This document shows, in pieces, positions 21,543-35,100 of a DNA stretch of 64,000 nt (the stretch's first letter is position 1; every line of letters begins with the position of its first letter). The DNA is from Mrakia gelida (lineage: Eukaryota > Basidiomycota > Tremellomycetes > Cystofilobasidiales > Mrakiaceae). A program made the position numbers and the translations under genes. Location: positions 1,488,001-1,552,000 of the forward strand of contig BRON01000011.1 of NCBI GenBank assembly GCA_024345305.1. Direction: 5' to 3'. The notes under the pieces were generated by a model. The model was given only the letters and a program-made list of their open reading frames with translations, did not search any database and was not told the DNA's origin.

Positions 21543-23661
21543 TCAATCCACTTTCTCCCTCCTCCTCCCCTTCCCACTCTCTCCCTCCAAGCGTACTACC
21601 GACGTTCCTCTTCCACGTCCCTCCGCATCTCCGAACCAAACCCCAACCAGAAGCAAGGCGTTGGCGAGAAAGAGCAGACCCGACGAGAGGTTCGTCGAAG
21701 GGTAGGTTGACCAGCCGTACTCGATGGAGGCCCAGAGGATGGCGCTAGAACGAAACGAGGAAGAGCGAACGAAGGAAAAGAGGGTCAGCGAGGTCGAAGA
21801 GGGAAGAGAAAGGGAGAGCGACGGAACTCACGCGACGGGCAGAGGGAAAGGAGTGAGGAAGAGCAAGAACGGGAGTTGATGGAAGTACCAGGATTGGAAC
21901 TGGTAGTGGAGGGAGCGAGCAAACAGGACTCCGATGAGGTTGGAGGTGAAGAGGATAGCGGGGATTTCTGAGAGAGAGACAAGGAAGGCAATGAGGAAGA
22001 CGCGTCGAAAAGTCAGTTTCGTGTCCGTGTTCTCTCGTTTGTTTCACGACGCTCGCACGAACGGAGACCAGTTATTGAGGGCATCCATCGAAATGAAGAC
22101 GAAACAGAACTCACCTCGTTTCCCAAACCTCCTCGCAACTCCTCCCCTTCCAGGACTCAACACTCCCCTCTTCACAACTCCCCACGCACCACCCTCCTCA
22201 TTCCGACACCACCTCCAGCCAAACAATGCTAGCACCACCGACTGTGCTCCAAGCAATGCGAGATGAAACCTCCGATCGAGGAAGATCTCCTCGGGAACGA
22301 ACCTCCAGTTTACCGTCCAGACGTGGAGGAACGAACGGGAGAGGTCGAACGCTGAGGTGAGGTAGGAGTAGGTTGGGAGAGGGATGGGAGTGTTGGAGGT
22401 GAAGAAAGGGTAAGGGATGACGAGCTGTTCGATCGAAGCGGGGAAGAGGAAAGGAAGGAAGGTCAGGGCGAGGAGAGTGAAGGGATGAGGGAGCAGAAGA
22501 CGCGACGGACCTGAACGAAAACGATCACGATCAGATGTAGGACGAGTCGAGCGGGTCCGATGGCCTTCCAGTAGATGAGCATGAGTCCCGGGAGGTAGAG
22601 GAGGATGTTCATCTTGACTCCTAGGGCGAGACTGGGAGAGGGAGGGAGTGAGACGCGACGCGAACGAGGACCGAGGTCGGGTCAGCTTCGTTTTCCTGGC
22701 AGAGTCTCGCACACGGACGTCAACGAGAGGAAGCTTACCTATACGCCACACTCCCCATCACCCACTTTCCCTTCATCCAACAGACCACTGCCCCCCAAAG
22801 TCCCAAAACAGCCCAGCAATCCCCAAACAGCCTGAGGATCCAGACGCTGTGAGCTCGTTTGCTCAGCGCCAGGGGGATGAGCGCGTACTGAGGGATCTCA
22901 GCTTGGCGGTAGACCCATGCAGTGACGAGAAACTGTGCGAGGTAAAGAGTAAGGAAGACCAACTGAGGAAGGAGATGGGTAGGTGGTTTTCCGTCGGGGA
23001 AGACGAGGTCGAGGATGGGTTGGAGGAAGGAGGAGGTGGTAGAGGAGAGATGGAGGGGTGTTAGGAGGTAGGAGAGGAGAGTGTAGATGTATAGGTGGAG
23101 GGCGGGGTAGCTGAGTAGAAGAGAAGAAGGGGGGCCGGAGAGTCAGTGGGAAGGGAGGGAGGGAGGGAGATGGTGAGCTCGGACGAAGGACGACTTCGAC
23201 TCACACCAAGGGCCCAGTGCCTCCCTTGAGTTGAGAGTAGTCTCGTTCTCCTCCCAAAAAGCCCGCAACCTGTTCCATATAGGCTGTGTAGTCGATCTCC
23301 GTATCTGGAAGAGGTCGAACGAAAGAAAAGAAGGAGAAGATGGTGAGCTCGGGACGTCCTTCCTTCGCCAGCAAAGTTCCTCTTCTCCCGCCACCTCTGA
23401 CGGTTCGGGACCATACAACAAGCTCTAACTCAATCCCCGGAGTCTCCCATTTCCCCTTCTAGCACCTATGATCTCGATAAAACGACTGAACTCACAAGGA
23501 ACGAATCGAATGATCAAGAGACCGAGAAGGAGTTCTCCGAGAAAGACGAGCGAGGCAAAGGGCCAGAAGAACCGTCGATCAAGGAGGAGATTCTTGATCC
23601 ATACGAGCGGAAGAGGTGAAGAGGGGGGTATTGACTGTGATGGTGGTGGTAAAGGGGCCAT
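21543..23661 (-). CDS. ALG3: Dol-P-Man:Man5GlcNAc2-PP-dolichol alpha-1,3-mannosyltransferase
   Basis: ER membrane glycosyltransferase that adds the first dolichol-phosphate-mannose-derived mannose to the lipid-linked N-glycan precursor. Polytopic. In order: a first hydrophobic segment ([19 protein letters not shown]), the luminal [11 protein letters not shown] motif with the acidic residues essential in ALG3/PIG-M-like enzymes, a [12 protein letters not shown] motif, [49 protein letters not shown], and [27 protein letters not shown] near the C-terminus, all characteristic of ALG3. The protein ends with a short basic tail (stop 21543-21545). The ATG at 23661 is preferred over one about 60 nt upstream. 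Divergent from KIN28 across about 385 bp. Confidence 0.93.
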
Positions 23662-24046
23662 GGCCGTTTGAGAGGTCAAGTGAGAGAAGGAAGGAGACGA
23701 AAGTTGAGCTCGAAACGTCAAACGCGTGAGCTCGACGACCGTTTCGTTTCGTTCACGACGGCTCCCTCATACACCCACGACCAAACTAGACACTTCACGC
23801 CCTTGCTCGTACGTACACCTCAACGAGTGCAGAATCCCTTTAGCAGTAGGGAGTCGAGTCGAGGAAACGTTGAGCTCGAAGCTGACCTCGCCTGCTCCTC
23901 CCTTCCCTTCTCGCCAGCAGCTCCTCCTTCGCACCTCTTCAGCCACCTCTAGTCGCCTCTCGAACTCTACCAGCACACCCTTTCGCCCTCTTATCACCGT
24001 CTCATAGCTCTCCGACCCCTCCTCTCGCTCGCTCGCTCCTTGGAGG
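23662..24046. promoter_or_regulatory. Divergent promoter region ALG3/KIN28
   Basis: 385 bp between two divergent essential genes. It contains CT-rich tracts and TTTCG repeats but no gene-like frame. No recognised transcription-factor element stands out. Confidence 0.4.
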
Positions 24047-25861
24047 ATGGCGGACCTCGCTCTCGAGAAGAATGCTCGCTCAGCCAAGATGTGGACTAAA
24101 GAGAAGAAGATCGGAGAGGGAACCTACGCTACAGTCTTCAAGGGTGAGCCGATCTTCTCTGTGTATATGTCTGCACTCGGAGAGGCTCGCAAGGGAGCTC
24201 TCCCCATCGAGAGAGGTGGTGGCGAGTCGCTCTTCGCTCGAGCTCACCTCCGTTTCCCCTTCCCTTCCCTTCTCCCCCTCCTCGTTCGTTCCTTCGTCCT
24301 TTCCAGGTCGAGAAGTCGCTACAGGTCGAATCATCGCCATCAAGAAGATCAAGATTGGACAGTTCAAGGATGGACTCAGTATAGACGCCATCAGGGAGAT
24401 CAAGTTCTTGAGAGAGCTCAGGCACGAGAACGTCGTTGAGGTCAGCTCGACCTCTTCTCTTCTTCCCCTCGTCCTTCCATCGACCAACTCTACGAAGCTG
24501 ACCTTCTACCGTTCTTTTCGGCGTCCACAGCTGCTCTCCGTCTACTCCCACAAAGAAAACATCAACCTCGTCCTCGAATTCTGCGACAGCGATCTCGAGT
24601 ACATCATCAAGGACAAGACACTCCTCTTCCTCCCCGGAGACGTCAAGTCCTGGATGCAGATGATGCTCAGAGGAGTGGAGTTCTGTCATAGGAATGGAGT
24701 GCTGCATCGAGTGAGTCCAAAATTCTATCGCTCTGATCAGGGCGAAAGTGAACGAGACGTGCGACGGCTGACCCGTTCGAGTCGCGTTCGTGGCCCTTCG
24801 TCCCGCTTTCTAGGATCTCAAACCCAACAACTTGTTCATCACTGCCGCTGGAGTCCTCAAGGTTGCCGATTTTGGTCTCGCGAGGGAGTTTGGAGACGGA
24901 TCCAAGAAGATGACCCCCGAGATCATCACGACGTGCGTCCTTGTCTCTCTTTCTCTTCGCACATCTCTTCAGTCCCTTCCTCCGCCTCTCTTTCGTCGCT
25001 GACTCCTCTTTTTTTTGCAACTTCGCAGATGGTATCGACCTCCCGAACTCCTCTTCGGAGCACGAATGTACTCCTCCGCCGTCGACCTCTGGTCCGTTGG
25101 ATGCATCTTCGCAGAACTCATGCTTCGTGTTCCCTTCTTCGCTGGAGCCTCCAACCTCGATCAGCTCAAGATCATGTACTCGGCGATGGGGAGTCCGACG
25201 GAAGCGGAGTGGCCGGTATGTTCCACCTTTTTTCTCCCTTCCCTTCCTGTCCTTTCCTCGAGCGAGCGGAAACGTCGAGACCAGTCGCGTCGAGCTCACC
25301 TCCCTCCCTCTTCCCCTCTTCGTTCGTTCGCTTCCACAGCAACTCAAAACCCTCCCCGACTACGTCAAGCTCGACTTCGTTCCCAAGCAACCCTGGCATC
25401 TCCACTTTTCCGCTGCTTCCCCGAGCGCTATCACCTTACTCAAATCTCTCCTCGCGTACAACCCCAACAAAAGAGTCACGGCGAAGGAGGTGAGTAGTCG
25501 TCGTCGTCGTTCCTTTTCCCTTTCTCTCCCCTCCTTCTTCGCCCTCTCCAAACCCACGACTGACTCTCTCCCTCCCTCTTTACCTCACCCTCCGCCCTCC
25601 CGCCCTCGTCCAATTTGCTTCCAAAACCAGGCCCTCCGAAACCCCTACTTCCACACCTCCCCTTACCCAACCCACCCGTCCAAACTCCCCCTCCCAGTAG
25701 CCGGAACCACTGTCACCCGAATCCTCGCACCCGAGCTGAACGGACAGGGTCCGAAGCCTGCGATGAGGGGAGGGAAGAAGAGGAAGAAGGTTGAGGATGA
25801 TGAGGACGAGGAGGACGGGGAGGGGGTGAAGAAGGTTGCGAGGAAGTTGGAGTTCAAGTAG
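24047..25861 (+). CDS. KIN28: TFIIH cyclin-dependent kinase (CDK7/Kin28)
   Basis: Serine/threonine kinase that phosphorylates the RNA polymerase II CTD (Ser5/Ser7) as part of TFIIH. Exons read in phase: 24047-24143, 24307-24440, 24531-24710, 24814-24932, 25029-25215, 25340-25489, 25631-25861. Motifs: Gly-rich loop [14 protein letters not shown] lysine in IAIKKIKIG, the cyclin-binding helix [19 protein letters not shown] in the Kin28/CDK7 style, HRDLKPNNL, DFG followed by LAREFGDG, and the T-loop end [12 protein letters not shown]. The sequence [18 protein letters not shown] and the [16 protein letters not shown] block separate it from Cdc28 and Pho85. The C-terminus after the kinase domain is a short basic and acidic tail ([16 protein letters not shown]) suggesting a nuclear signal. 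Confidence 0.95.
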
Positions 25862-26302
25862 GGAGGGGAGGTGGTGGTTGTCGAGGGTTAGGCTTTCCTT
25901 CTGCGTTTCGTTTTCTTGTTGTTTTCGTAAAGATGGATGGATGGTGCTGTAGACTGAGGAAGGGGAGAGACGAGAGAGGATCGACGCGACGGCGTGGCGC
26001 TCGTTGAGTTTCGTGCACGACAGAGAGAGAGGAAGGAAGGAAGCGGCTGAAAGAAGAATATATAGAGTGTGGGTTTAGGTCTAGGTGTAAGGATCTAAGT
26101 CTAAGTTCTAAAGGCGAGTGCAATGTCCGAGTGAGTAAGTAAGTAGGCAATAACGAGAGGGGAGAGCGAAAGAGAGTGCGAGAGCGAAGAGTTCGAAACA
26201 GATCGAGTGCGAGAGCGTAAGAGAAGACGTCCGTCCAAGAGTTTAAGGTTCAAGCTAAAGTCCGACAAATGCTAAATGAGATGAAGAGTCCAGTGTCCTA
26301 GA
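25862..26302. other. Convergent 3' intergenic region, no gene seen
   Basis: 440 bp between the convergent stops of KIN28 and the chitin deacetylase. Contains a slightly AT-richer stretch with TATATA near 26057 and repeated GAGAGCGA-like units around 26160-26215. No supported reading frame. Confidence 0.5.
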
Positions 26303-28438
26303 CTAGATCAACCACCAGGCAGCCAGGGCGAGCACTCCTCCCAAACCGCTCAACGACGACGCGCCGAAGGACCTGTTCCCAGCCGACACCGAGCCCGTCG
26401 ACGAAGCGCTAGCGCTGGCAGGAGCAACTGAGGCACCAGCCGAGCGGGAGGCAGAGGCGGATCGAGTCATGGATCCAGCGGCGGAAGCAGAGGCTGATGG
26501 GAGGGAAGGGGAAGAGGAGGATCCGACGGCGGCGGAGGACGAGGAGGGAGAGGTCGAGGAGGAAGAAGTGTCGGGTTGGGTTGCGTTGGCGCCGTCGAGG
26601 GAAACGATGGTGACCCCGGCTACGTTCTCAGTGGAGGCGGAGAAGGAGTTCTTGTACCAGGATTCTCCCCAGAGATCGGGCTGGAGGGGAACGAAGGCGA
26701 GAGAGGAGGACGCGACGAGAGACGATCAGCGAGGCGAAAACAAGAACAAGGAGGCGAGAAGCAGGGAATTTCCACGTACGATGTTTCGACAGTCCCATCC
26801 GTTGGAGAGGTAAGAGGGCCAGAGGGAGATGAAGGCTGAAGAACGGAAGGGCGAAGAGAATGAGCATCGAGGTCGAGCGAACTCGAAGAACCGATAGCTG
26901 AAAAGGAAGATACTCACCATCAACAGCTCGATCCGAGAGCTCGTGCTGGAGCATGATCATTCCGGGACTTTTGGGTCCCTCCAAGAAGCCACGGAGGGTA
27001 GCTGAAGGAGACAAACGGAGAAACGAAGAACGCGTCGCGTCAGAATCGACTCCTCCTCTGGGAGCAACGAACGAAGGACGAGGAGAAGGAAAGACTGGAA
27101 CCGAACTCACTCTTGACAGCCTCCTCGTTATCCAAGTTGGTAAGCGTCCAATCCTCGGTATCCCTCTCGACTCCCCATATGATGGTCTGAAGACCGAACA
27201 CCTCCTTCGCGATCGCTCGGACTCGATTGTCGACGTCTCCGAAGGGCGGCCTCCAGTGAGCGGGGATCTTGCCATAGTTCGAGTCGGCGAGGATCTGCAT
27301 GGTCCATCCGAGCTGTTCCGACGAGAAGATGGAGAGAGAGCGTCAGAGCGAGAAAGGTCGAGAGTGGGATGTCATCAAGACTCACCTCGGCAAGAACTCC
27401 CTCATTCGAGAGACCAGACATGTACGGGTGAGTCCACTGCAACATGGGGAGAAGCAAGATCGCCGAAGAGGTTAGCTCTCGATTCAATTCGAGTTGTGTT
27501 CGACGACGCGAACGAACGTACGGTGTGAACGGCGAAGTGTTGACCAGGGATATCTCGAGCCTGCAAGAAGATATCGTAGTTTCCCACCACATTGCCTCCA
27601 ATGTAGAAATGGGTCGCGCTGGAAAAGAAACGAGGTCAGAGAAGGAGTGCGAAAGGACAGAAGGACGGAGACGAAACGCGACTCACTTGATCTTCTGAGC
27701 CTCGAAAAACGAGTTCAAGGTTCGACCAGGAGGGAGAGGGCCGTCGTCTTGACTGATCCCGATCATCCCATCCGGAGCGGTTAGCTTGTCGGTCGAAGCT
27801 GAGCATCCAAGAGTGTTGTGACAAGCTTCAGGCCCTGTGGGGTCGAGTCCGTTCGAGTACGTAGGGATTCCTTCGGTCAAGGTTGCTGGAGGGAGATTTG
27901 GGATTTTCCCAGCGGCTACGGCAGCGGCGAGAGCATCCGTCCAAGCCTGAGGGACTGTCGTTGGCGTTGATCCAGCGGCGGGGTAGAGAGCGACCCTGAG
28001 GAAGGAAGGAGAGATCGAAGAGACGCGAGGTGAGTCCTTCTGTCACTTCGGACACATCTTGACGTTGCCCCATGGATCCAAGAACTCTTCCTTCCGCAAT
28101 TGATCAAACGAGGGAAGGTTTTCCTTACCATTCTGGTGAGAGTCAAAGAGAAATCCGGACGAAAAAGGTCAGGACGAGGAAGAAACTGAGCTCGACAGAA
28201 AACAACAGCACGAGAACCGAGAGTTACGTCCTCCCTCCGTCCTTCCCAGTCGAAACTTTTCCACTCTAGAGCTTCGGGGGAAGGGAAGGTATGACTCACC
28301 AGCTGATCCGACTTCTGGGACTGCTGACTGTCTCCTGAAGAGGCTTTCTACGTTGTGAGGACCTGAGGAGACGAGAGCGAGGGCTGAAGGAGAGGTGACC
28401 AACGCCGATAGCGCGAGAAGGGAGAGCAGAGGGAGCAT
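26303..28438 (-). CDS. GPI-anchored chitin deacetylase
   Basis: Secreted carbohydrate esterase 4 enzyme converting cell-wall chitin to chitosan. The N-terminus is a signal peptide ([19 protein letters not shown]). The NodB domain has motif 1 as GISQDDGP (the DD pair of the T/S-FDDGP motif), motif 2 HTWTHPYMS, motif 3 [15 protein letters not shown] and later [12 protein letters not shown] and GMIMLQHEL. The C-terminal third is Ser/Ala/Thr-rich and ends with a hydrophobic segment ([13 protein letters not shown], stop 26303-26305), a GPI-attachment signal. Length and layout match basidiomycete Cda proteins. Several introns interrupt the catalytic domain; one small exon (about 28085-28136) precedes [18 protein letters not shown]. 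The ATG at 28438 immediately precedes the signal peptide. Likely acts in the wall or plasma membrane. Confidence 0.93.
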
Positions 28439-29186
28439 GAGGGACGAGAAGAAGCCTGCAAGGGTGGCTGAGGGGTGGATAATTAGGCGGTAGAGGTGTA
28501 GGGGAGTCGGGGAGGAGAGATTAGGGAGGGGAGGGAGGAAGGGAAGGAGGAGGAAGGGAGAGGGACGTGGTTTGCAGGAAGGAAGGAAGAGCGCGAGCGC
28601 TCGAGGACTCCTCCTCCTCGTTCCCCCGTCTATTTTCGATGATTTTCTTGGCAGCCTGCCACCTCGCTGCCGAAGGTGACTTTCCACGAGAAGCTGAGCG
28701 CGAAGAGCCGAGACGAAGGTTTTCCTCGGAGAAGGAAAATCAGGAGCGTCCTCCTCGGCGCAGTCGAGTCGAGCTCTCCTCTCAACCTGGCTCCCTTCCT
28801 CTCTCCTTCGCTCGCTCCTTCGTTCGCGCGAGAAACTGCATAAGCATGACGGAAGAACCCACGACCAAGAAAGACGAAGACGGGTAGCACGAAAGAAAGA
28901 GAAAACATAATCAACCAAAAAGAACCAGTTCTTGAAAATCGAGGGGAGGGCGGGCGAGAGACAAACGAAAGTTCGGACAGGTCCAAGGAAAGAGGAGGAG
29001 GGGAACGCAATAAAGAGGGCGAGAGATGTAGAGTAGATAAAGTGGGCATGGGAGGTATATAGGCAGGAGATATGCGAGATGATTTTATGGGAGAAAGATG
29101 GAGAGAGAGGCGTGGACGTGACGGCGCGCGAGCGAAGCGAGGCGAGGCGAGAAGACAGGACGGAGGAGAGAAAGAGCGGAAGTAAA
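28439..29186. other. Intergenic region upstream of chitin deacetylase, no gene seen
   Basis: About 750 bp between the chitin deacetylase start and the TEA1 stop, both on the minus strand. It includes the presumed chitin deacetylase promoter with C/T-rich patches at 28500-28560. Long frames here lack splice sites and family motifs, so I leave them out. Confidence 0.45.
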
Positions 29187-32100
29187 CTAGTGAAGTCCGT
29201 TGGTGAGTTGACCCTGAAGCGAGCTACTTGGTTGATCGTTGTGAGCGTCTGGTGGGGAGTGGGCTCGGAGGTATCTGAGGGAGAAGAGACGCACGACGAG
29301 AAGGGAGTCAGCAGCTGAGCTCGACGCGTCTCCTCAAGCGAAGGTGGGAAAGTCGACTCACTGGTTCAGATCCTCCTCGTTCAAATCCTCCTCCGACTCG
29401 AAATGCGACATGTCCGAGTTGCGATGATCTGCCGATCCCGAGGCTCCGTAGTCGTCCTGAGAATCAAGGAGAAGCGTGATCTTCCTCTGGAGTTCCTGGT
29501 TCTCCGACTGTAGATCCGAGAAGTCGAGTTGAAGCCTCTTGATATCCTGAGCGCCCGCCGAAAGCTGATGCAGCCTATCAACTTCGCTCTGAAGCTGATC
29601 GATCCGATCGTTGGCGTCCTCCATCTCCTGGGAGTAGGCGTCTCGAAGCTGAGCGTGTTCGTCCTGGAGAGCCGAGTGCTCGGTCGTGAGGGTTTGATGA
29701 TCCGAGGCGACCTTGGAGAGAGCGCTGACCTGTCGTTGGGCGTCGGCGAGCTTGAGACGAAGCTCGGAGTCGTCGAGGGAGGGAGTGTTTCGTCCGTTCG
29801 CGTCGCGAGTCCGAGATCCTGCTTCGGAGCTGTTCGTTCCTCGGATGGCGTCGAGCTCGCTCTGGAGGGTTCCGTTGACCGACTTCTGCTTGGAAAGCTC
29901 CTCCTTCATACGACGAAGCATTTTCTCGGTGGCCCTGGAGGCGGAAAAGAAGCGGAAACAGGTCAGCGTCGATGAACGCGAAGACGAGAGCGAGACGACG
30001 CGTCGAGAACTCACTTGACGTAGTGCACGGCGGTTTGGTAATCTCCCTCGACCTGAAGATAATAAAAGATGAGGCAGGATCAGCGGGGAAGAGACGAGAA
30101 GGGAAACAAGAGGAGAGAAGACTCACCTCCTTCAGCTTGGTCGAATGAGCAACCTCAGCATCGGCCAACTGCTTCTCAGCCACCTGAACCCTCGACTCCA
30201 AACTCTTCACCTCGTCCGCCGACGGGGACATCGCTCCACCCATCGCAGACTCACTCCTTGACGCGCTGCTGCTCATCCCCGAGAGCTGCCTCGACAAATC
30301 CGCCGACTTCGTCTCAGCCATCTCGACTCTCCTCCTCGAGAGATCCAACTCCCTCTCCGCCTCCTCGTGAAGATGAGCCTTCTCCGCGAGCTTCCCCTCC
30401 AGCTCTCGAAGTCGATAGGACGATCCTCCCTCATCGGAACGAAGGTCGTCGTCGTTGACGGCGATTCCAGAGTCGGAGAGAAGGGTTCGCAGCATTCCGA
30501 GACGAACGTCGAGTTCCGAAGCGACGGCAGATCGTTCCCTGACCTCCGATTCCTTGACGACGAGTTGCTCCCGAAGACGACCTGTTTCGGCGAGAGCGGA
30601 AGCGAGGGAAGCTCGAGCTGCTTGGATGTCCGACCGAGCGACGACCTGATCGGCTTCGAGTTGACGCGTCCGTTTCCTGTACTCCGCCAGCGACGATTGA
30701 GACTCGTCGACTCGAGTTCCAGCTTCGCGAAGCATCTTCCTGAGGGACGACGACTCCTGATCCATAGCTCTCGACTTCTCCTCGTGTCCTCGGGTGGAGT
30801 GATCCTGGGTGGCTTGAATGTCCTTGTGGAAGTCGAGAAGTTCGGCGAGTCCTCCCGTCGTGAGTCGTCGAAGGGAATCGGCCTCCTCCCTCGAGCGAGC
30901 CCAAGCGTTCTCGACGTCGGCAAGTCGAGCACTGGCAGCGTCGGCTTCCCTCGATCGAGTATCGAGCTCCTGTCGAAGTTCAGCGACGTCGAACTCGAGA
31001 GCTGTCGACCGTTCGTGTTCCCGTTGGTAGAGCGACTCTGCCTCCTCCGATCTCGTTCCAGCGACGCCGAGAGCCAACTGAGCTTGTTCGAGAGCTCGAA
31101 GATGCATATCCCTCGAGGTCTTCATCTCGTCTAGCGAAGATCGAGCCGTATCCCGATCGACCTCGTGCTGGGAGACGAGGGATCCGAGCGAGACCAGTCG
31201 TTCCGCGTGTTCTCGAAGGGTCGATTCCGCTCCGGAGTGCTTCTCGTGCAGACCGTGAAGTTCCTCGGTCGTCCTCGAGTGATCTCCTTCGGCGACGGTA
31301 GCTCGTCGAACGGCATCTGCCTCTCGATCCTCGGCGGCGAGTCGAAGCTGCTTCTCCAGGGCGGATGACTCGGTCGTCTGAGCGAGTTGGCGTTGGAGGG
31401 AGGAGTGCTCGGAGGTGATCCCTGCGAGGTGACGTTCGAGTTCGGAAGCTCGTTCTCGTTCGAGTTTGGTGACCTCCGTTGGGTTTCCGCCTTCGAGAGC
31501 GGCGACCTTGGCTCGGTAGAAGGCTGCTTCCTGGATGGCGGCTTGACGGACGCGTTCTGCCTCGGCGAACTTCTGGGACGAGACTTGAGCTTGAGCGGCG
31601 ACTTCGGACTGAGAAGTAGAACAAAACGAACGAAGGAGAGTCGTCAGTTGGGGGACGCGAAGACACGAAACGAACAAGTCGAGGCAAACTCACCTCCAAC
31701 TTCGCCTTCTCCTTCTTCAACCTCATCAACCCTTCAGCCAGCATCCTAACCTCACTCCCCTCCTCTCCCACCAAACCCGAGGAAGAGCTCAACTCCTCCT
31801 TCGACACCTCTCCTCCAACCTCATCCACCAAGAACCCAGCCTTCATCGCTCGTCCCACCTCCAACTTCAACCACCGCTCCCTCCTCCTCGAGTTCTCGAT
31901 CTCGGCGTCCTTCGCCTTCAACTCCCTCATCAACTCCGCTCCAGCCATCCCACTCAGCGATCCTTGCCGTCCATGACCTCCCATCCCCCCAAGACTTGGG
32001 CTTCGAGGATTGTAGAACGCGTCCGGAGGAGCTGCTGATCCTCCAGAGTTGTTGAGCTGCTGAGGTTCTCCGTTGATGATGGGCGAAGGAGATCTGGCGT

Positions 32101-35100
32101 TGTTGGATCGAAGGTTGGGAGGGATGTTGGAACGAGGTTGCTGCTGTTGCTGAACGGTTCCGTTGGAGATGGACTGAGGGGAGAAGGTCTGGGAAGGGGA
32201 GGCTCGCTCCCCTTCCGTGACGGAAGCGAGAGGACCGATATTGGTAGGGGAGGTGACGCGAGAGGTTGCTGAGGAAGGACCGAAGTTTCCTTGAGTGGGA
32301 CTGTTCTGAGGAGGTCCTGCTGATCCTGATCGAGGAGGTGGTGGTCGACCTTCGCCTGTGGGAGACATCGATCTCGAAGCGTCTCCGTTGACTCCGTACG
32401 ACGCGTCGTCGTCCCTCCTCGGTCGTTGAGGAGCTCCTCCCTTCTTCGCGACCTTTGAAGCATCGACTCCTCGACTTCCTCCGACTCCGTTGTTGCCCTG
32501 AGTAGGGGACATCGCTCGGTTCCCTCCAGGAGGTGGACTCGTCGCTCCGTTGACCGACGACGAAGCTGAAGACTGGAGGATCGTGGGTTGCTGCTGCTGG
32601 TAGGCGACCTGACTGACCGACTGCATGAGACCATTGGGAGCGTTCTGAGCGGCGGCGGAAGCTGATCGAGCTGGGAGAGGGTTGGGAGGGGACATGGCTC
32701 GGTTGGAGGGTTGAAGAGGTTGTTGAATCGGCTGAGTCGACATCTGAGGAGCCGAGGACTTTCGACCGATCGCGCTTTGGTTGGCAGGTCGAGCGGGATC
32801 AGGAGGGTACTTGATCTTGGCTGTCGAGCGACAGATGAAGTGATGAACAGAAGGTCAGCGACGAGCCACGAGAAACGCGAAGGAGAGAAGAGAACGCGAC
32901 GTACAGGTATCGAGGACGTGGATCAGACTCGGGTTCTCGGGTCCATCGGTCGTCGATTCTCCACCGAGAACGAGGATCTTGTCCCCGTAGGCAGCCATGG
33001 CGTGTCCAGACCTAGCCGTCGGCGAAGGACCCATGTTTTGGAACATGAACCAACGTTTCGCTGGAAAAGGAAACGAGCGACGCGAGATCAGCTCCCACCC
33101 ACTCCTCACTCGACCACCAACCCACTCCCCTTCCTCCTTCTAGCCTCCCAAAATCGCTCTTCGAAGAGAGAAGGACCTGCGACTCACTCGAAATCTTAAA
33201 AGCAGCCAAATCGCCCAAATCCTTCCCCTTCACGTCCCTCCCTCCAAACACGTAGACGACGTCTCCTACCAGAGCAGCAGCGTGACCTTCTCGAGCGACG
33301 GGAAGGTATCCGATGCAGTCGAGCTGTTCCCACTCTCGGGTAAGGATGTTGTAGGTCCAGGTGTCGTTGTAGTGGAACTCTCCGTCGGTTCCTCCGAAAC
33401 TGAGGCGAGACGGGGACGAGACGAGGTCATTGAAAGGGGAGGAGAGCAGAGATGAAAGTAAACGAGAGGGAGGGACGACAAGAGGAAGAAAAGTCGTCAG
33501 TTCGAGGTTTCTGGAGCTTTTGTCGCGAGACCGAGCGCGGCGAGACGAGGGGAGGGAGGAGGGAAGAAGGGAAAGGAGACGAACAGGATGATCTGATCCT
33601 TGTAGGTAACGCAGATGTGACCAGTTCGAGCTCGTGGAGGTTCCGACTTGGGTGCGAGAAGCTCCCAGCTGGGTCCTTCTGCGGATTGGACTGTAAGAAG
33701 GAAGCGACGAGCAGAGAGAAAGAGGTCAGCTCGAGAGTCTTGCACCTCGTCTCGCGCGTTCGCCTTGTTCTCGTTCTCGACTCTGCCCTCTCACCCCTTC
33801 CCAACCGCCAGAGCATCGCCACCACCTCTCTGTCTCAAACAACAGACCTCGCGGACCAAAAGTATGAGACTCACTCGTTCCCAGATCGAACATCCAAAGG
33901 TCGTCGAAGAAGGTCAAGTCGACCTGTCCTCCGAAGACGAGGAACTTGTTCTTCCACATGCAGACGGCGTGCCCGTATCTCCCAGCAGGCATCTCCCTGA
34001 CTCGACCTCCAGAAGCGGGAGAGCCGTCGGTTCGGATGCAGGACCAGTCGTTGGAAGCTGAAGGACGAGCAGAGGAGGGAAAGAGCGGACGAAGGGAAGT
34101 CAGTACGCGCCGAGACGAGACGAAGAGCAGGGCCGTAGAGATGCGATGTCGCGTGAGACGGGGGCTAAGGATAGTGGATTGGTGGGATGGCGAAGTAGAG
34201 AAGCAAGGGGCAGAAATGAGGAAAGACCAGGAGAAGAGCACGAGCTCATCTCGGTCTCGCTCCTTCTTCTCCTTCCCTTTCTCCGAGCATCCTCCCTCCT
34301 TCCTCGCTCTTCGCCTTCGCTACCACCCTCGCACCTTCAGCTAATCTACCTCCGGAACAGCACCATCCCTGCTGAAGCCAAAGGAAACCTCAAACTCACC
34401 AAGGTTCAAAAGATACAACCCCTGATCCTGCTCATCCTCGACCCTCGTCTTCGTATCTCCTCCCCAGCTCATCAACACGTTCCCAAACAGGGCTGTCGCA
34501 TGTCCGACCCTAGGAATGGGTACCTCTCCCTTGGGTGGGACGGGGACGATGGACAAGGATTGACAGTCGAGAACGAAGAGGTCGTTTCGAACCGAGTCTG
34601 CGACGAGACCTCCAAAGAGGAAGAGATGACCTGACTGGGTTGCGGTGGGAGGAGTCGAGAGACCGTAACGAGGGAAGGGAGTGAGGGCGGCGTTGAGGGA
34701 GAGGGAGGAGGATGGAGAGCCGTTGGTGGGTGGGACTTGGGGGAGGGTGAGACGACGTTGGGACCTGGTAGAGAGAGAGGAAGGGAGTTAGTTTGAAGGA
34801 GGCAGGGAAGGGAGGAGGAGGAAGGGAGGGAGGAGAACGAGCGAACGAGAGGGCCGAATCTTCGAGGTTATGTAGATATGTAGGAAGAGAGAGAGAGAGA
34901 CGAGATCTAACTCACCAAGGGAAGACTACTGGTCCACCGCTCTTCTGCTGCTGTTGAGGAGGCTGTTGAAGCTGCTGTTGCTGTTGACCTTGACCTCCTC
35001 CTGGAGCTGCTGGCGGTCTCCTTCCACCCAGAGACTGGATCTGAGCAGGTGGAGGTGGGGGAGCTCCCCTTCCTCCTGGACCTCCCTGCTGTTGCTGTTG

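Noticed and set aside
26303..28438. Chitin deacetylase as catalytically dead because motif 1 reads SQDDGP
   Set aside because: The two Asp residues that matter for base and metal binding are present, and basidiomycete enzymes vary at the preceding positions.
29578..31749. Long plus-strand frames antisense to TEA1
   Set aside because: They mirror the codon pattern of the minus-strand coiled-coil exons, have no family motif and no splice support.
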